Shown here one piece after another: positions 8,118 through 14,807 of a stretch of 14,807 nt of DNA. A program made the translations under genes and the position numbers. The stretch is taken from NCBI GenBank assembly GCA_027487055.1, contig JAIYEJ010000004.1, forward strand, positions 1 through 14,807, read 5' to 3'. The first letter of the stretch is position 1; the number at the start of each line of letters is the position of its first letter. The DNA comes from Methylotenera sp. GTDB taxonomy: Bacteria; Pseudomonadota; Gammaproteobacteria; Burkholderiales; Methylophilaceae. A model generated the notes under the pieces. It searched no databases. It saw only the letters and a list, made by a program, of their open reading frames with translations, and was not told the DNA's origin.

Positions 8118-11100
8118 TTACAACAGCACTTTCTCTATTCCACCATTATTCACTTTTTCCACATATTCTTGCATCCAGTTTTCACCCAGAATATGCTTCG
8201 CCATTTCAACGACAATGTAATCAGCTTCAATACCCGTATCGTCGCCATACCTCGCCAAACCTTGCAGACAGCTTGGGCAACTGGTTAAAATTTTGACTTT
8301 CTCTTCAGGATTCCCCACCGTCAAGCCCATCTTATTCATGCCTTTTTCAAGCTCTTCTTGTTTGCGCATTTTTACTTGTGTGGCAATATCAGGCCTTGCT
8401 GCAGCAAATGTACCGCTCTCTCCACAACAACGGTCATTTAAAGTGACTTCTTGCCCCATTAGTTTATTTGTTACTTCAAGCGGTTTATAGGTTTTCATCG
8501 GCGTATGACATGGATCATGATACATATAGCGCGTACCTGTGATGTTAGAAAGTTTCTGATCTTTCTCCATCAAGTACTCGTGAATATCTAATAAACGACA
8601 GCCAGGAAATATCTTTTCAAATTCGTACTTTTGCAGTTGATCCATACAAGTACCGCAAGAAACAATCACCGTTTTAATATCAAGATAATTTAAAGTGTTT
8701 GCGACACGATGAAACAACACACGGTTGTCTGTTGTAATTTGTAAACCCTTGTCATGATTACCACTAGAGGTTTGAGGGTACCCACAACACAAATACCCAG
8801 GAGGCAATACGGTAATCGCGCCAACTTCATACAACATTGCTTGCGTGGCTAAGCCGACATTTGAAAATAAGCGCTCTGAACCACATCCCGGAAAATAAAA
8901 TACTGCGTCAGAATCTTCAGTTACTTTTTTTGGATTTCGAATCACAGGAATCATACTGTCATCTTCAATCCCCAGCATTGCGCGTGAAGTTTTTGATTGC
9001 AGTTTTTTTGGCATTGGTCGGTTTATAAAATGGATTACTTGCGCCTTAATTTCTGGCTTACCCACGCTTGCTGGTGGACGTACTTTGTCTTTTAGCAACC
9101 TGAATTTTTTAGCGAGCGTATGCGCGATATTTTGTGCTTTGTAGCCAAATTGAATCATGCCTAGGCGCAATAATTTAATGGTGGCTGGGTCTTTGGCATT
9201 TAAAAATAACATGCCTGCGGCAGTGCCAGCATTAAATTTCTTTTTACCTTGCTCGCGCAAAAAGTTACGCATCTTAATTGAGACATCACCAAAATCAATG
9301 TCCACAGGGCATGGATTAAAGCATTTATGGCAGACCGTACAGTGATCAGCTACATCATTAAACTCGTCAAAATGTTTAAGCGAAATACCACGACGCGTTT
9401 GCTCCTCGTAAAGAAACGCCTCAATCAAGAGTGAAGTGCCTAAAATTTTATTTCTTGGAGAATATAAAAGATTTGCGCGCGGCACATGCGTTGTACACAC
9501 AGGCTTACATTTTCCGCAACGCAAACAATCAGAAATATCATCTGCAATCTCGCCTATTGCAGATTGCTCCATAATGATGGATTCTTGCTCAAGCAAACCA
9601 AAGCTTGGTGTGTAAGCATTTTCTAGCCCAGATCCATTCAGCAATTTACCTTTGTTAAAGTGACCGTTTGGGTCAACTTTGTTTTTATAGGCTGCAAAAG
9701 TATCAATAGTAGCTTGATCCAAATACTCCATTTTAGTGATCCCAATACCATGCTCACCAGAAATCACACCATCTAATTTTTTAGCCAGCGCCATCACGCG
9801 ATCAACAGCGTCATGGGCGTCTTGCATCATCTCGTAATCATCTGAATTCACAGGGATATTTGTATGTACATTACCATCCCCTGCATGCATATGCAGCGCA
9901 ATAAACACACGACTTTTAAGTACTTTTTTATGAATTTCATCGCAGTGATTTAATATTTTTTGATATTCTCGACCTGCAAAAATCTCTTCCATCGGCAGCT
10001 TTAACTCACGCTTCCAAGAAATGCGTAAATCGTAACTTTGCACAGCACGGAATACACTTTCATATTTTTTGTGCGGCTTGCCAAGCGCACCTAATGTAGA
10101 AATTGGCTCATCTAGGTGGTTAAGTATTAAGCCCCAACGCTCACGCAAATCATGTAAAAGCTGCAACACGATTGCTTGTTTGGCTTTTGTCATCTCCGCA
10201 TCTGAATTACCATCTTCATCGGCCTGCAAAGGTAGCTCACCTTGCATAAACGCTTCGAGCGCGTCGAGTAACTTAAGCTTGTTTTTAATAGAAAGCTCAA
10301 TATTAATCCGCTCAATGCCATCAGAATAATCGCCTAATTTCGGCAATGGAATAACAACGTCTTCATTAATCTTAAAGGCGTTAGTGTGCTTTGCAATGGC
10401 CGCAGTTCTCGCTCGGTCTAGCCAGAACTTTTTACGTGCTTCAGCCGAAACTGCAATAAACCCTTCACCATTGCGCGCATTACACATACGCACCATCGCA
10501 GATGCAACTTGCCCAACTGCGTTTTCATCATCAGATGCAATATCAGCAATCAATACCATTTTAGGACGTTGTTGACGTGCAGCTTTTGTCGCATAGCCAA
10601 CCGCTTTGATATAGCGCTCATCCATATGCTCTAAACCAGCCATGATCACTGCTGGTTGTTGTTTGGCGGTTAAGTCTAAATAATCTTTAATCTCTACAAT
10701 TGCTGGCACTGCATGTGACACATTGCCAAAAAACTCTAGCGCAATCGTACGCACATGCTTAGGCATGCGGTGCAAAATAAATGTGGCAGACGTGATTAAG
10801 CCATCACAGCCTTCTTTTTGTATGCCTGGAAGCCCTGAGAGAAACTTATCAGTCACGTCTTTACCTAAGCCTACTTTGCGAAAACTTGGGCCAGGAATCT
10901 CGATAACTTCTGGCTCACCCAGTTGGGTTTTCATGTCAATATCAAAGCGCGTGAGCTTAAAACGCGCCATTGCAATATCGTGAATTTTGCCTAAATTGTG
11001 GTCTAAACGTTCTACCTCAAGCCAATTTGCATCTGGTGTCACCATGCGGTATGAAGCTAAATTATCCAGCGCCGTACCCCACAAGACGGCTTTTTTACCG

Positions 11101-11999
11101 CCAGCGTTCATCGCCACATTTCCACCGATACAACTTGCATCCGCGCTTGTTGGGTCGCACGCGAACTCAAGCCCTGCATCAGTCGCGGCCTCCATGGCAC
11201 GACGCGTCACAACGCCTGCACCACACTCAATGGTGGCTACTTGGCGTGTAACGCCAGGTAGCGTGCGCATTTGTACGCCGGTATGTTGGTCTAACTTTTC
11301 GGTATTAATCACCACTGATAACGGAGTTAATGGAATTGCACCGCCTGTATAACCAGTACCACCTCCACGCGGAATCACCGTTAACCCTAGCTCAATACTA
11401 GCGCGCACCAATGCAGCGATTTCGATTTCAGTATCTGGGTTTAGCACCACGAATGGATACTCCACGCGCCAGTCGGTGGCATCTGTTACGTGTGAAACGC
11501 GCGCCAAACCATCAAACTGAATGTTGTCTTTTCGGGTAATTTTGCTATATTTGCTTAGCGCTTTTTTGCGTAAATCGTAAGTTTGACTAAAGTCATCTGC
11601 AAACTTTTCCACAGCAGTTTTTGCTGCAGAAATTAATTGATTTACTTTATCGCTAGCTTTACCATTTTCGGTACTACGCGCATCTATTGCATTGATTCTA
11701 TGATGCAGCGCATCAATCAAGGCTTTGCGACGCTTTGGATTATCTAATAAATCATCCTGCAGATAAGGGTTTCGGCTAACCACCCATATATCACCTAACA
11801 CCTCAAATAACATGCGCGCACTACGGCCAGTCTTACGCTCTGCACGCAACGCGTTTAATATGTCCCAACTCTGCTCACCCAAAAAGCGAATCACAATTTC
11901 GCGGTCTGAGAACGAAGTATAGTTGTATGGGATTTCGCGTAAACGCGTATTTGCAGCAGGATCAGTCTGAAGAATTTTAGCGGAGATAGGAGCGTTCAT
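8118..11999 (-). CDS. DUF3683/FAD-linked oxidase/4Fe-4S/CCG-domain fusion oxidoreductase
   Basis: This 1293-residue flavo-iron-sulfur enzyme belongs to the GlcD/GlcF and YdiJ group of 2-hydroxyacid-type dehydrogenases. Domains in order: DUF3683 (about 1-185, function unknown); FAD-binding PCMH domain with PRGGGTGYTGGAIPL (about 206-220); FAD-oxidase C-terminal domain with HMHAGDGNVHTN (about 700-711) and GEHGIG (about 748-753), which in relatives shape the active site and bind metal. Then come two 4Fe-4S motifs, CLRCGKCKPVC (about 824-834) and CTVCHKCFNPCP (about 885-896). Two CCG (DUF224) modules follow: FPGCG, CCGYP and SCGTC (about 1035-1115), and DPCH, CCGESG and SCPSC (about 1162-1240). 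All cluster cysteines are present. The family logic is 2-hydroxyacid (D-lactate, glycolate or D-2-hydroxyglutarate) oxidation with electrons passed to quinone; the real substrate is unknown. There is no signal peptide. It heads the operon with pyrD and gst. Confidence 0.93.
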   Translation of the reverse strand: MNAPISAKILQTDPAANTRLREIPYNYTSFSDREIVIRFLGEQSWDILNALRAERKTGRSARMLFEVLGDIWVVSRNPYLQDDLLDNPKRRKALIDALHHRINAIDARSTENGKASDKVNQLISAAKTAVEKFADDFSQTYDLRKKALSKYSKITRKDNIQFDGLARVSHVTDATDWRVEYPFVVLNPDTEIEIAALVRASIELGLTVIPRGGGTGYTGGAIPLTPLSVVINTEKLDQHTGVQMRTLPGVTRQVATIECGAGVVTRRAMEAATDAGLEFACDPTSADASCIGGNVAMNAGGKKAVLWGTALDNLASYRMVTPDANWLEVERLDHNLGKIHDIAMARFKLTRFDIDMKTQLGEPEVIEIPGPSFRKVGLGKDVTDKFLSGLPGIQKEGCDGLITSATFILHRMPKHVRTIALEFFGNVSHAVPAIVEIKDYLDLTAKQQPAVIMAGLEHMDERYIKAVGYATKAARQQRPKMVLIADIASDDENAVGQVASAMVRMCNARNGEGFIAVSAEARKKFWLDRARTAAIAKHTNAFKINEDVVIPLPKLGDYSDGIERINIELSIKNKLKLLDALEAFMQGELPLQADEDGNSDAEMTKAKQAIVLQLLHDLRERWGLILNHLDEPISTLGALGKPHKKYESVFRAVQSYDLRISWKRELKLPMEEIFAGREYQKILNHCDEIHKKVLKSRVFIALHMHAGDGNVHTNIPVNSDDYEMMQDAHDAVDRVMALAKKLDGVISGEHGIGITKMEYLDQATIDTFAAYKNKVDPNGHFNKGKLLNGSGLENAYTPSFGLLEQESIIMEQSAIGEIADDISDCLRCGKCKPVCTTHVPRANLLYSPRNKILGTSLLIEAFLYEEQTRRGISLKHFDEFNDVADHCTVCHKCFNPCPVDIDFGDVSIKMRNFLREQGKKKFNAGTAAGMLFLNAKDPATIKLLRLGMIQFGYKAQNIAHTLAKKFRLLKDKVRPPASVGKPEIKAQVIHFINRPMPKKLQSKTSRAMLGIEDDSMIPVIRNPKKVTEDSDAVFYFPGCGSERLFSNVGLATQAMLYEVGAITVLPPGYLCCGYPQTSSGNHDKGLQITTDNRVLFHRVANTLNYLDIKTVIVSCGTCMDQLQKYEFEKIFPGCRLLDIHEYLMEKDQKLSNITGTRYMYHDPCHTPMKTYKPLEVTNKLMGQEVTLNDRCCGESGTFAAARPDIATQVKMRKQEELEKGMNKMGLTVGNPEEKVKILTSCPSCLQGLARYGDDTGIEADYIVVEMAKHILGENWMQEYVEKVNNGGIEKVLL

Positions 12000-12034
12000 T
12001 AAATTTGATAAATATTCAGCAATATTAAAGATTA

Positions 12035-12063
12035 ATTATATCATGCAGTTGTCGGCATAATAA
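12035..12063 (-). promoter_or_regulatory. Extended -10 promoter for the oxidoreductase-pyrD-gst operon
   Basis: Read on the minus strand, an exact TATAAT (12035-12040) is preceded by TGA, giving the extended -10 form TGATATAAT (12035-12043). A poor -35 (TTATTA, 12058-12063, three of six) lies 17 bases upstream, as expected for an extended -10 promoter. Transcription would begin near 12028, leaving a leader of roughly 29 bases. A partially symmetric AATATT-CAGC-AATATT element (12011-12026) sits in that leader. No Shine-Dalgarno is visible before the start at 11999. Confidence 0.6.
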
Positions 12064-12123
12064 CTGCGCTTGTATTAAGGTTAATTGGCACTTATTTGTG
12101 CTAAAACGCGCTAAAATACTAGC

Positions 12124-12618
12124 ATGTTAGTTTTAAAAAAAATAATTTTACCAATCGTGTTTTTGATACTTATAGCCTACTTAAGTTTCAAATATACAAG
12201 AGATATCGATGCACCCAATGTGACCTTCACCACAATTGAAGGCAAAAAAATTAGTATGGCGGCGCTTAAAGGCAAGGTCGTCTTGGTAAATTTTTGGGCA
12301 ACAGAATGTCGCGCTTGCGTCACTGAAATGCCCGCATTAGTAAATACCTACAATACCTACAAATCAAAAGGTTTTGAAGTGATTGCCGTTGCCATGCCTT
12401 ACGACCCGCCCGCACAAGTGCTTAATTATGTCACCCAAAAAAAATTGCCCTTTCCAGTGATGGATGATGGGCTGGGTGAAATTGTCGCCAAATTTGACAA
12501 TGTGAGCGTGACACCCACCACTTACGTCTATAACAAGCAAGGAAAGCTCATACAATACACAATTGGTGCCATCAACTTTAAAGATCTGCGTGAATTATTA
12601 GATAAGGAATTAAGCTAA
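12124..12618 (+). CDS. Membrane-anchored TlpA-like thioredoxin-family protein
   Basis: This 164-residue redoxin belongs to the TlpA/ResA group (AhpC/TSA-Redoxin fold). An N-terminal hydrophobic helix (about 5-22) preceded by KK should act as an uncleaved signal anchor, with the thioredoxin domain (about 30-164) in the periplasm. The active site is NFWATECRACVTEMP, with the redox pair Cys62-Cys65 in a CRAC motif, and the cis-proline loop is VSVTPTTYVYN. Such proteins reduce specific disulfides, often in cytochrome c maturation or copper delivery; the partner here is unknown. The start at 12124 lacks a ribosome site, but an ATG here gives the right anchor length. The stop overlaps the start of hemJ (TAATG), which implies translational coupling. 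No strong plus-strand promoter was found in the 124 bases upstream. That stretch contains a direct repeat of GCTAAAA (12100-12106 and 12110-12116). Confidence 0.9.
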   Translation: MLVLKKIILPIVFLILIAYLSFKYTRDIDAPNVTFTTIEGKKISMAALKGKVVLVNFWATECRACVTEMPALVNTYNTYKSKGFEVIAVAMPYDPPAQVLNYVTQKKLPFPVMDDGLGEIVAKFDNVSVTPTTYVYNKQGKLIQYTIGAINFKDLRELLDKELS

Positions 12619-13028
12619 TGCTTTGGATAAAAGCCTTACATATCATTTTTGTAACCAGTTGGTTTGCTGGCTTATTTTACTTACCGCGTCTTTTTGTGAA
12701 CCATGCGATGGAAACCAATGAAGCCGCCATTGCACGATTAGTAATGATGGAACACAAACTGTATAAATTTATGCTGCCACTTGCGATTTTAGCGCTGGTT
12801 TTTGGCTTATGGCTGTGGCTTGGCTACGGCATGACTGGCGGATGGCTTCATGCGAAATTAGTGTTAGTAATTGGCCTGATTGCGTACCATGCCTATTGTG
12901 GAAAGTTGTTGCGCGATTTTACCGCTGGCAAAAACACGCATAGCCACATTTGGTATCGCTGGTTTAATGAAATTCCTGTGTTAGTGTTGTTTGCAGTAGT
13001 TGTTTTAGTTGTAGTAAAACCTTTTTAG
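12618..13028 (+). CDS. hemJ: Protoporphyrinogen IX oxidase HemJ (UPF0093/CopD-like)
   Basis: HemJ carries out the penultimate step of heme synthesis, oxidising protoporphyrinogen IX to protoporphyrin IX, in many proteobacteria and cyanobacteria that lack HemG and HemY. The 136-residue length fits the family. The N-terminus LWIKALHIIFVTSWFAGLFYLPRLFV is diagnostic. Four membrane helices are apparent (about 4-22, 52-70, 77-94 and 118-134), with conserved polar positions including His8, His46-Lys47 and the WLHAK motif (76-80), which belong to the heme-binding and catalytic set of the family. A good Shine-Dalgarno (TAAGGA, 12603-12608) lies inside the 3' end of the thioredoxin gene, nine bases before the start. 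The overlap with that gene and the 12-base gap to the next gene indicate an operon. The identification is strong; the electron acceptor of HemJ is not settled in general. Confidence 0.92.
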   Translation: MLWIKALHIIFVTSWFAGLFYLPRLFVNHAMETNEAAIARLVMMEHKLYKFMLPLAILALVFGLWLWLGYGMTGGWLHAKLVLVIGLIAYHAYCGKLLRDFTAGKNTHSHIWYRWFNEIPVLVLFAVVVLVVVKPF

Positions 13029-13040
13029 GTCTATATTTTC

Positions 13041-13799
13041 ATGATGGATATTTTGAACTCAGCATGGCTTATAAAAATGCTTGAAAAATCGAGCCTAAAT
13101 CCACAGGCACGCTTACTCAATCTGTTTGATATCCTTGAGGATTGGCTCGATGCGCCAAGTATTCAGCTAGAAAAAGCCTCTTTTAGTAAATCGCAAACCC
13201 AGTCACATACTTTGCAGGATTTTTTAGCTCTAGAAGCCGCGAAAGCAGGTGCAGAAATGCCAGAGGTATTGGCAAGCCAACTTTATTTTATGGTTGTTGC
13301 CGCCGCCCAAGAAAAACTTCAAAGCAATAATCATGTGAGCTTTAGGCATGCCAAAAGTGCTGCCAGCGCTTTAATTGTGGCACAAACCAAAAAAAAGTTT
13401 CACGTTAAAAAATCTGTTGCCTATGCGATGGCAGCTAGTTTTTTTGCTGTTGTGGTTGGCGCCAGCACATTTTTTGTAATGAAAACTGAGCATCAGCAAA
13501 CTGAAATCGCGCTCGCCAAGCAAGATATACCTACTGAAATGCCATTAGAAACTTCTTCATCCATCGCTAGCCCAGAGCAAACTGCTGCGCTGGTCGCACA
13601 ACTAGAGCAAATGCGGCACGGCAATTGCCAACTCATTGAAGCTATTCAATTGCCGGATAACCAAAAAGCCATTTACATCAACATGTTTGTGAATGGGCGT
13701 GTATCTACTGACGCCAAAGAACAAGTCATCGCATTAGATCTGATTCAAAGAACGCGTTGTAACTACACGCCGATGCTCATGGTAAACTCAAAAGGCTAA
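13041..13799 (+). CDS. Unrecognised single-pass membrane protein
   Basis: I do not recognise a family for this 252-residue protein. It has a cytoplasmic-looking, largely helical N-terminal part (1-117) with no cysteine, then a basic cluster (KKKFHVKK, 117-124). One hydrophobic helix follows (about 126-147), and by the positive-inside rule the C-terminal 105 residues should be periplasmic. That part holds a low-complexity linker (about 150-180) and then a small domain with the protein's only two cysteines, Cys196 and Cys240. The layout resembles anti-sigma or regulatory membrane proteins, but no signature supports that. Two ATG codons in tandem (13041 and 13044) are both possible starts, with AGGT (13027-13030) as a weak ribosome site. 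Codon usage looks like that of its neighbours. It starts 12 bases after hemJ and probably shares its transcript. Confidence 0.82.
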   Translation: MMDILNSAWLIKMLEKSSLNPQARLLNLFDILEDWLDAPSIQLEKASFSKSQTQSHTLQDFLALEAAKAGAEMPEVLASQLYFMVVAAAQEKLQSNNHVSFRHAKSAASALIVAQTKKKFHVKKSVAYAMAASFFAVVVGASTFFVMKTEHQQTEIALAKQDIPTEMPLETSSSIASPEQTAALVAQLEQMRHGNCQLIEAIQLPDNQKAIYINMFVNGRVSTDAKEQVIALDLIQRTRCNYTPMLMVNSKG

Positions 13800-13807
13800 T
13801 TTAACTG

Positions 13808-13837
13808 TTGCTTTTTGCATATACAGGTTAGTATAAT
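13808..13837 (+). promoter_or_regulatory. Promoter of the TetR-family gene
   Basis: TTGCTT (13808-13813, three of six matches to the -35) is followed after 18 bases by an exact TATAAT (13832-13837). Transcription would begin at about 13843-13845, that is at the A of the ATG or within a base or two, so the mRNA would be essentially leaderless. Confidence 0.55.
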
Positions 13838-13842
13838 TACCT
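13825..13842 (+). promoter_or_regulatory. Candidate TetR-family operator overlapping the -10 box
   Basis: The 18-base stretch AGGTTAGTATAATTACCT is an imperfect palindrome: 14 of 18 positions are symmetric (AGGTnAnTATAnTnACCT). It covers the whole -10 box and ends one base before the regulator's start codon. Its size and position fit an autoregulatory operator of a TetR-family repressor. This is inferred from symmetry and position only. Confidence 0.45.
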
Positions 13843-14406
13843 ATGTCTGTGCTCCGTGAAAAGATTTTAGTTACTGCGACCGACCTCTTCCACTCGCGTG
13901 GGATTAACTCTACGGGCGTAGATACCATTGTGGCTGTCGCTGGCACGACTAAAATGACGCTCTATAAATACTTCCACACCAAAGAAGACCTCATTCTTGA
14001 AGTATTGCGAAATAGCCAGCAGACTTTCGAAAATTGGCTTAACGACAAACTCAACTTAAACAGCAAAAAACCTGCTGACAAAATTCAACAACTATTTGAT
14101 TATATTGAAGAATGGGTCAACTCCCCCGATTTCATTGGTGTAGGTTTTATTAAGGCGTCTGCTGAGTTTCCAAATGAAGAAAATCCAATTCATCAACTCT
14201 CATCAAAACAATCGCGAGAGTTTAGGCAGTTTATTGGCAAACTAGCTTCTGAGGCTCAGATTAAAGATGCTGATGGTTTAGCCTTACAGCTCTCTTTGTT
14301 GTTTGAAGGCGCGGTGCAAGCTGAGCAAATGAAACGCGGCTCTGGCGCAATTAAGTACGCAAAAAAAGCCGCCAAGATTTTGATTGATGGCGCGCAAAAA
14401 TCATAA
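13843..14406 (+). CDS. TetR/AcrR-family transcriptional regulator
   Basis: This is a 187-residue one-component regulator. The N-terminal DNA-binding domain (about 3-50) reads REKILVTATDLFHSRGINSTGVDTIV, then AVAGTTKMTLYKYFHTKEDLI, the classic TetR helix-turn-helix with the conserved TLYKYFxTKEDL recognition-helix region. The C-terminal domain (about 60-187) is helical and should dimerise and bind a ligand that cannot be named from sequence. The start at 13843 has no Shine-Dalgarno; a GTG two codons later is an alternative. The promoter -10 ends only five bases before the ATG and lies in a palindrome, so it probably represses itself from a leaderless transcript. Its targets may include the flanking genes, but no second copy of the palindrome was seen in the window. 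Confidence 0.92.
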   Translation: MSVLREKILVTATDLFHSRGINSTGVDTIVAVAGTTKMTLYKYFHTKEDLILEVLRNSQQTFENWLNDKLNLNSKKPADKIQQLFDYIEEWVNSPDFIGVGFIKASAEFPNEENPIHQLSSKQSREFRQFIGKLASEAQIKDADGLALQLSLLFEGAVQAEQMKRGSGAIKYAKKAAKILIDGAQKS

Positions 14407-14470
14407 ATTTAATTCAATTAGATTTAGTATTCTTCCAGTTTTAAAACAAATCATTTCAGCACATCTGCAA

Positions 14471-14536
14471 GCCCTATAAATGCTGCCTCGCAGGGCAATG
14501 GATTTTTCTCGGCATTAGTACTACGCAAAAACCATT
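14471..14536. repeat. Two consecutive inverted repeats in the tetR-kinase intergenic region
   Basis: GCCCT (14471-14475) and AGGGC (14492-14496) can form a small stem. Directly next to it, AATGG-A-TTTTT (14497-14507) is complementary to AAAAACCATT (14527-14536), giving ten pairs with one bulged base around a 19-base loop that holds the palindrome AGTACT (14517-14522). The first stem lacks an immediate T-run, so it is not a clean terminator. A small RNA, a poor terminator or chance are all possible. Confidence 0.35.
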
Positions 14537-14543
14537 TATTTAC

Positions 14544-14573
14544 TTGCCTTAATCTGGCTGGCTGAAAGATAAT
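14544..14573 (+). promoter_or_regulatory. Possible promoter for the PfkB-family kinase gene
   Basis: TTGCCT (14544-14549, four of six matches) and GATAAT (14568-14573, five of six matches) are separated by 18 bases. Transcription would start near 14580, some 22 bases before the kinase start codon. No ribosome site is visible in that leader. Confidence 0.45.
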
Positions 14574-14601
14574 GACGTTTTAATTTGAACATTCAATTTT
14601 T

Positions 14602-14807
14602 ATGCAAACGCTTATTTGTGGCTCACTCGCTTATGACACCATTATGGTGTTTCAAGACCAATTTAAAAATCATATTCTGCCAGATCAAATTCACAAGTTA
14701 AGTGTGGCTTTTTATGTGCCAGAAATGCGCCGCGAATTTGGAGGTACAGCTGGCAATATTGCCTATAATTTGCAACTTCTTGAAGGCAAGCCATTGATTA
14801 TGGCTAC
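14602..14807 (+). CDS. PfkB-family carbohydrate/nucleoside kinase, 5' part (3' end outside window)
   Basis: The frame from ATG at 14602 stays open to the window edge, giving 68 complete codons. The N-terminus MQTLICGSLAYDTIMVF is the first beta strand of the ribokinase/PfkB fold, and REFGGTAGNIAYNLQLL (residues 45-61) is the PfkB signature-1 region, with the glycine pair and Asn that contact the sugar hydroxyls. The spacing and the lid-like segment between (IHKLSVAFYVPEMR) resemble adenosine-kinase-like members. These enzymes phosphorylate a sugar or nucleoside with ATP in the cytoplasm; the catalytic Asp and the ATP site lie beyond the window, so the substrate cannot be named. It follows the TetR gene after 195 bases and probably has its own promoter. 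Confidence 0.85.
   Translation, partial: MQTLICGSLAYDTIMVFQDQFKNHILPDQIHKLSVAFYVPEMRREFGGTAGNIAYNLQLLEGKPLIMA

Noticed and set aside
10970..11352. Plus-strand open frames of 93 and 121 codons, and others across 8111-11352
   Set aside because: They lie opposite strongly conserved codons of the large oxidoreductase, have compositions typical of antisense shadows and match no family.
12005..12018. FNR/CRP-like site TTGATAAATATTCA upstream of the oxidoreductase gene
   Set aside because: Only one half-site is perfect and the other matches three of five positions; in this AT-rich stretch that is expected by chance.
14438..14447. GTTTTAAAAC palindrome after the tetR-family gene as a terminator
   Set aside because: It is a weak A/T stem with no loop and no following T-run.
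1..14807. Defence system, CRISPR, mobile element or biosynthetic cluster
   Set aside because: No repeats arrays, transposases, integrases, tRNA attachment sites or modular synthases are visible; gene content is core metabolism, export and proteolysis.

Overview
The window looks like chromosomal housekeeping DNA from a moderately AT-rich Gram-negative proteobacterium. The best guess is a betaproteobacterium of the Methylophilaceae type (Methylotenera-like). This rests on protein recognition: the SecD/SecF pair, ClpS/ClpA, quinone-dependent class 2 PyrD, HemJ in place of HemG/HemY, and a very large DUF3683/FAD/iron-sulfur fusion known mainly from betaproteobacteria. It is an inference without database support. 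I see no rRNA, tRNA, CRISPR array, insertion sequence, prophage or obvious island boundary.

Layout, left half, plus strand: the 3' part of secD (cut by the window edge), secF, a CorB/CNNM-like DUF21-CBS membrane protein, clpS and clpA. SecD and SecF form the proton-driven accessory module of the Sec translocon. ClpS hands N-degron substrates to the ClpA unfoldase, which feeds ClpP (not in this window). A hairpin with a T-run terminates clpA, and its arms lie inside the last codons of the convergent gst gene.

Middle, minus strand: a tight operon transcribed from about 12028 down to 6468. It encodes a 1293-residue DUF3683/FAD-linked oxidase/4Fe-4S/CCG-domain fusion, then pyrD 5 bases later, then a glutathione S-transferase-fold protein 13 bases later. 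A strong extended -10 element (TGATATAAT) lies in the 124-base divergent intergenic region. The first two enzymes are both flavoenzymes predicted to pass electrons toward the quinone pool.

Right part, plus strand: a membrane-anchored TlpA-like thioredoxin overlaps hemJ (protoporphyrinogen IX oxidase), which is followed 12 bases later by an unrecognised single-pass membrane protein with two cysteines in its predicted periplasmic part. Next is a TetR-family regulator whose only good promoter overlaps an imperfect 18-base palindrome ending one base before its start codon. This suggests autoregulation and a leaderless transcript. A 195-base intergenic region with two inverted repeats leads to the 5' end of a PfkB-family sugar/nucleoside kinase cut by the window edge.

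Most of the window is ordinary core genome. The parts worth a second look are the giant oxidoreductase, the thioredoxin-HemJ-unknown membrane protein cluster, and the tetR promoter/operator arrangement. I found no convincing wholly new system.
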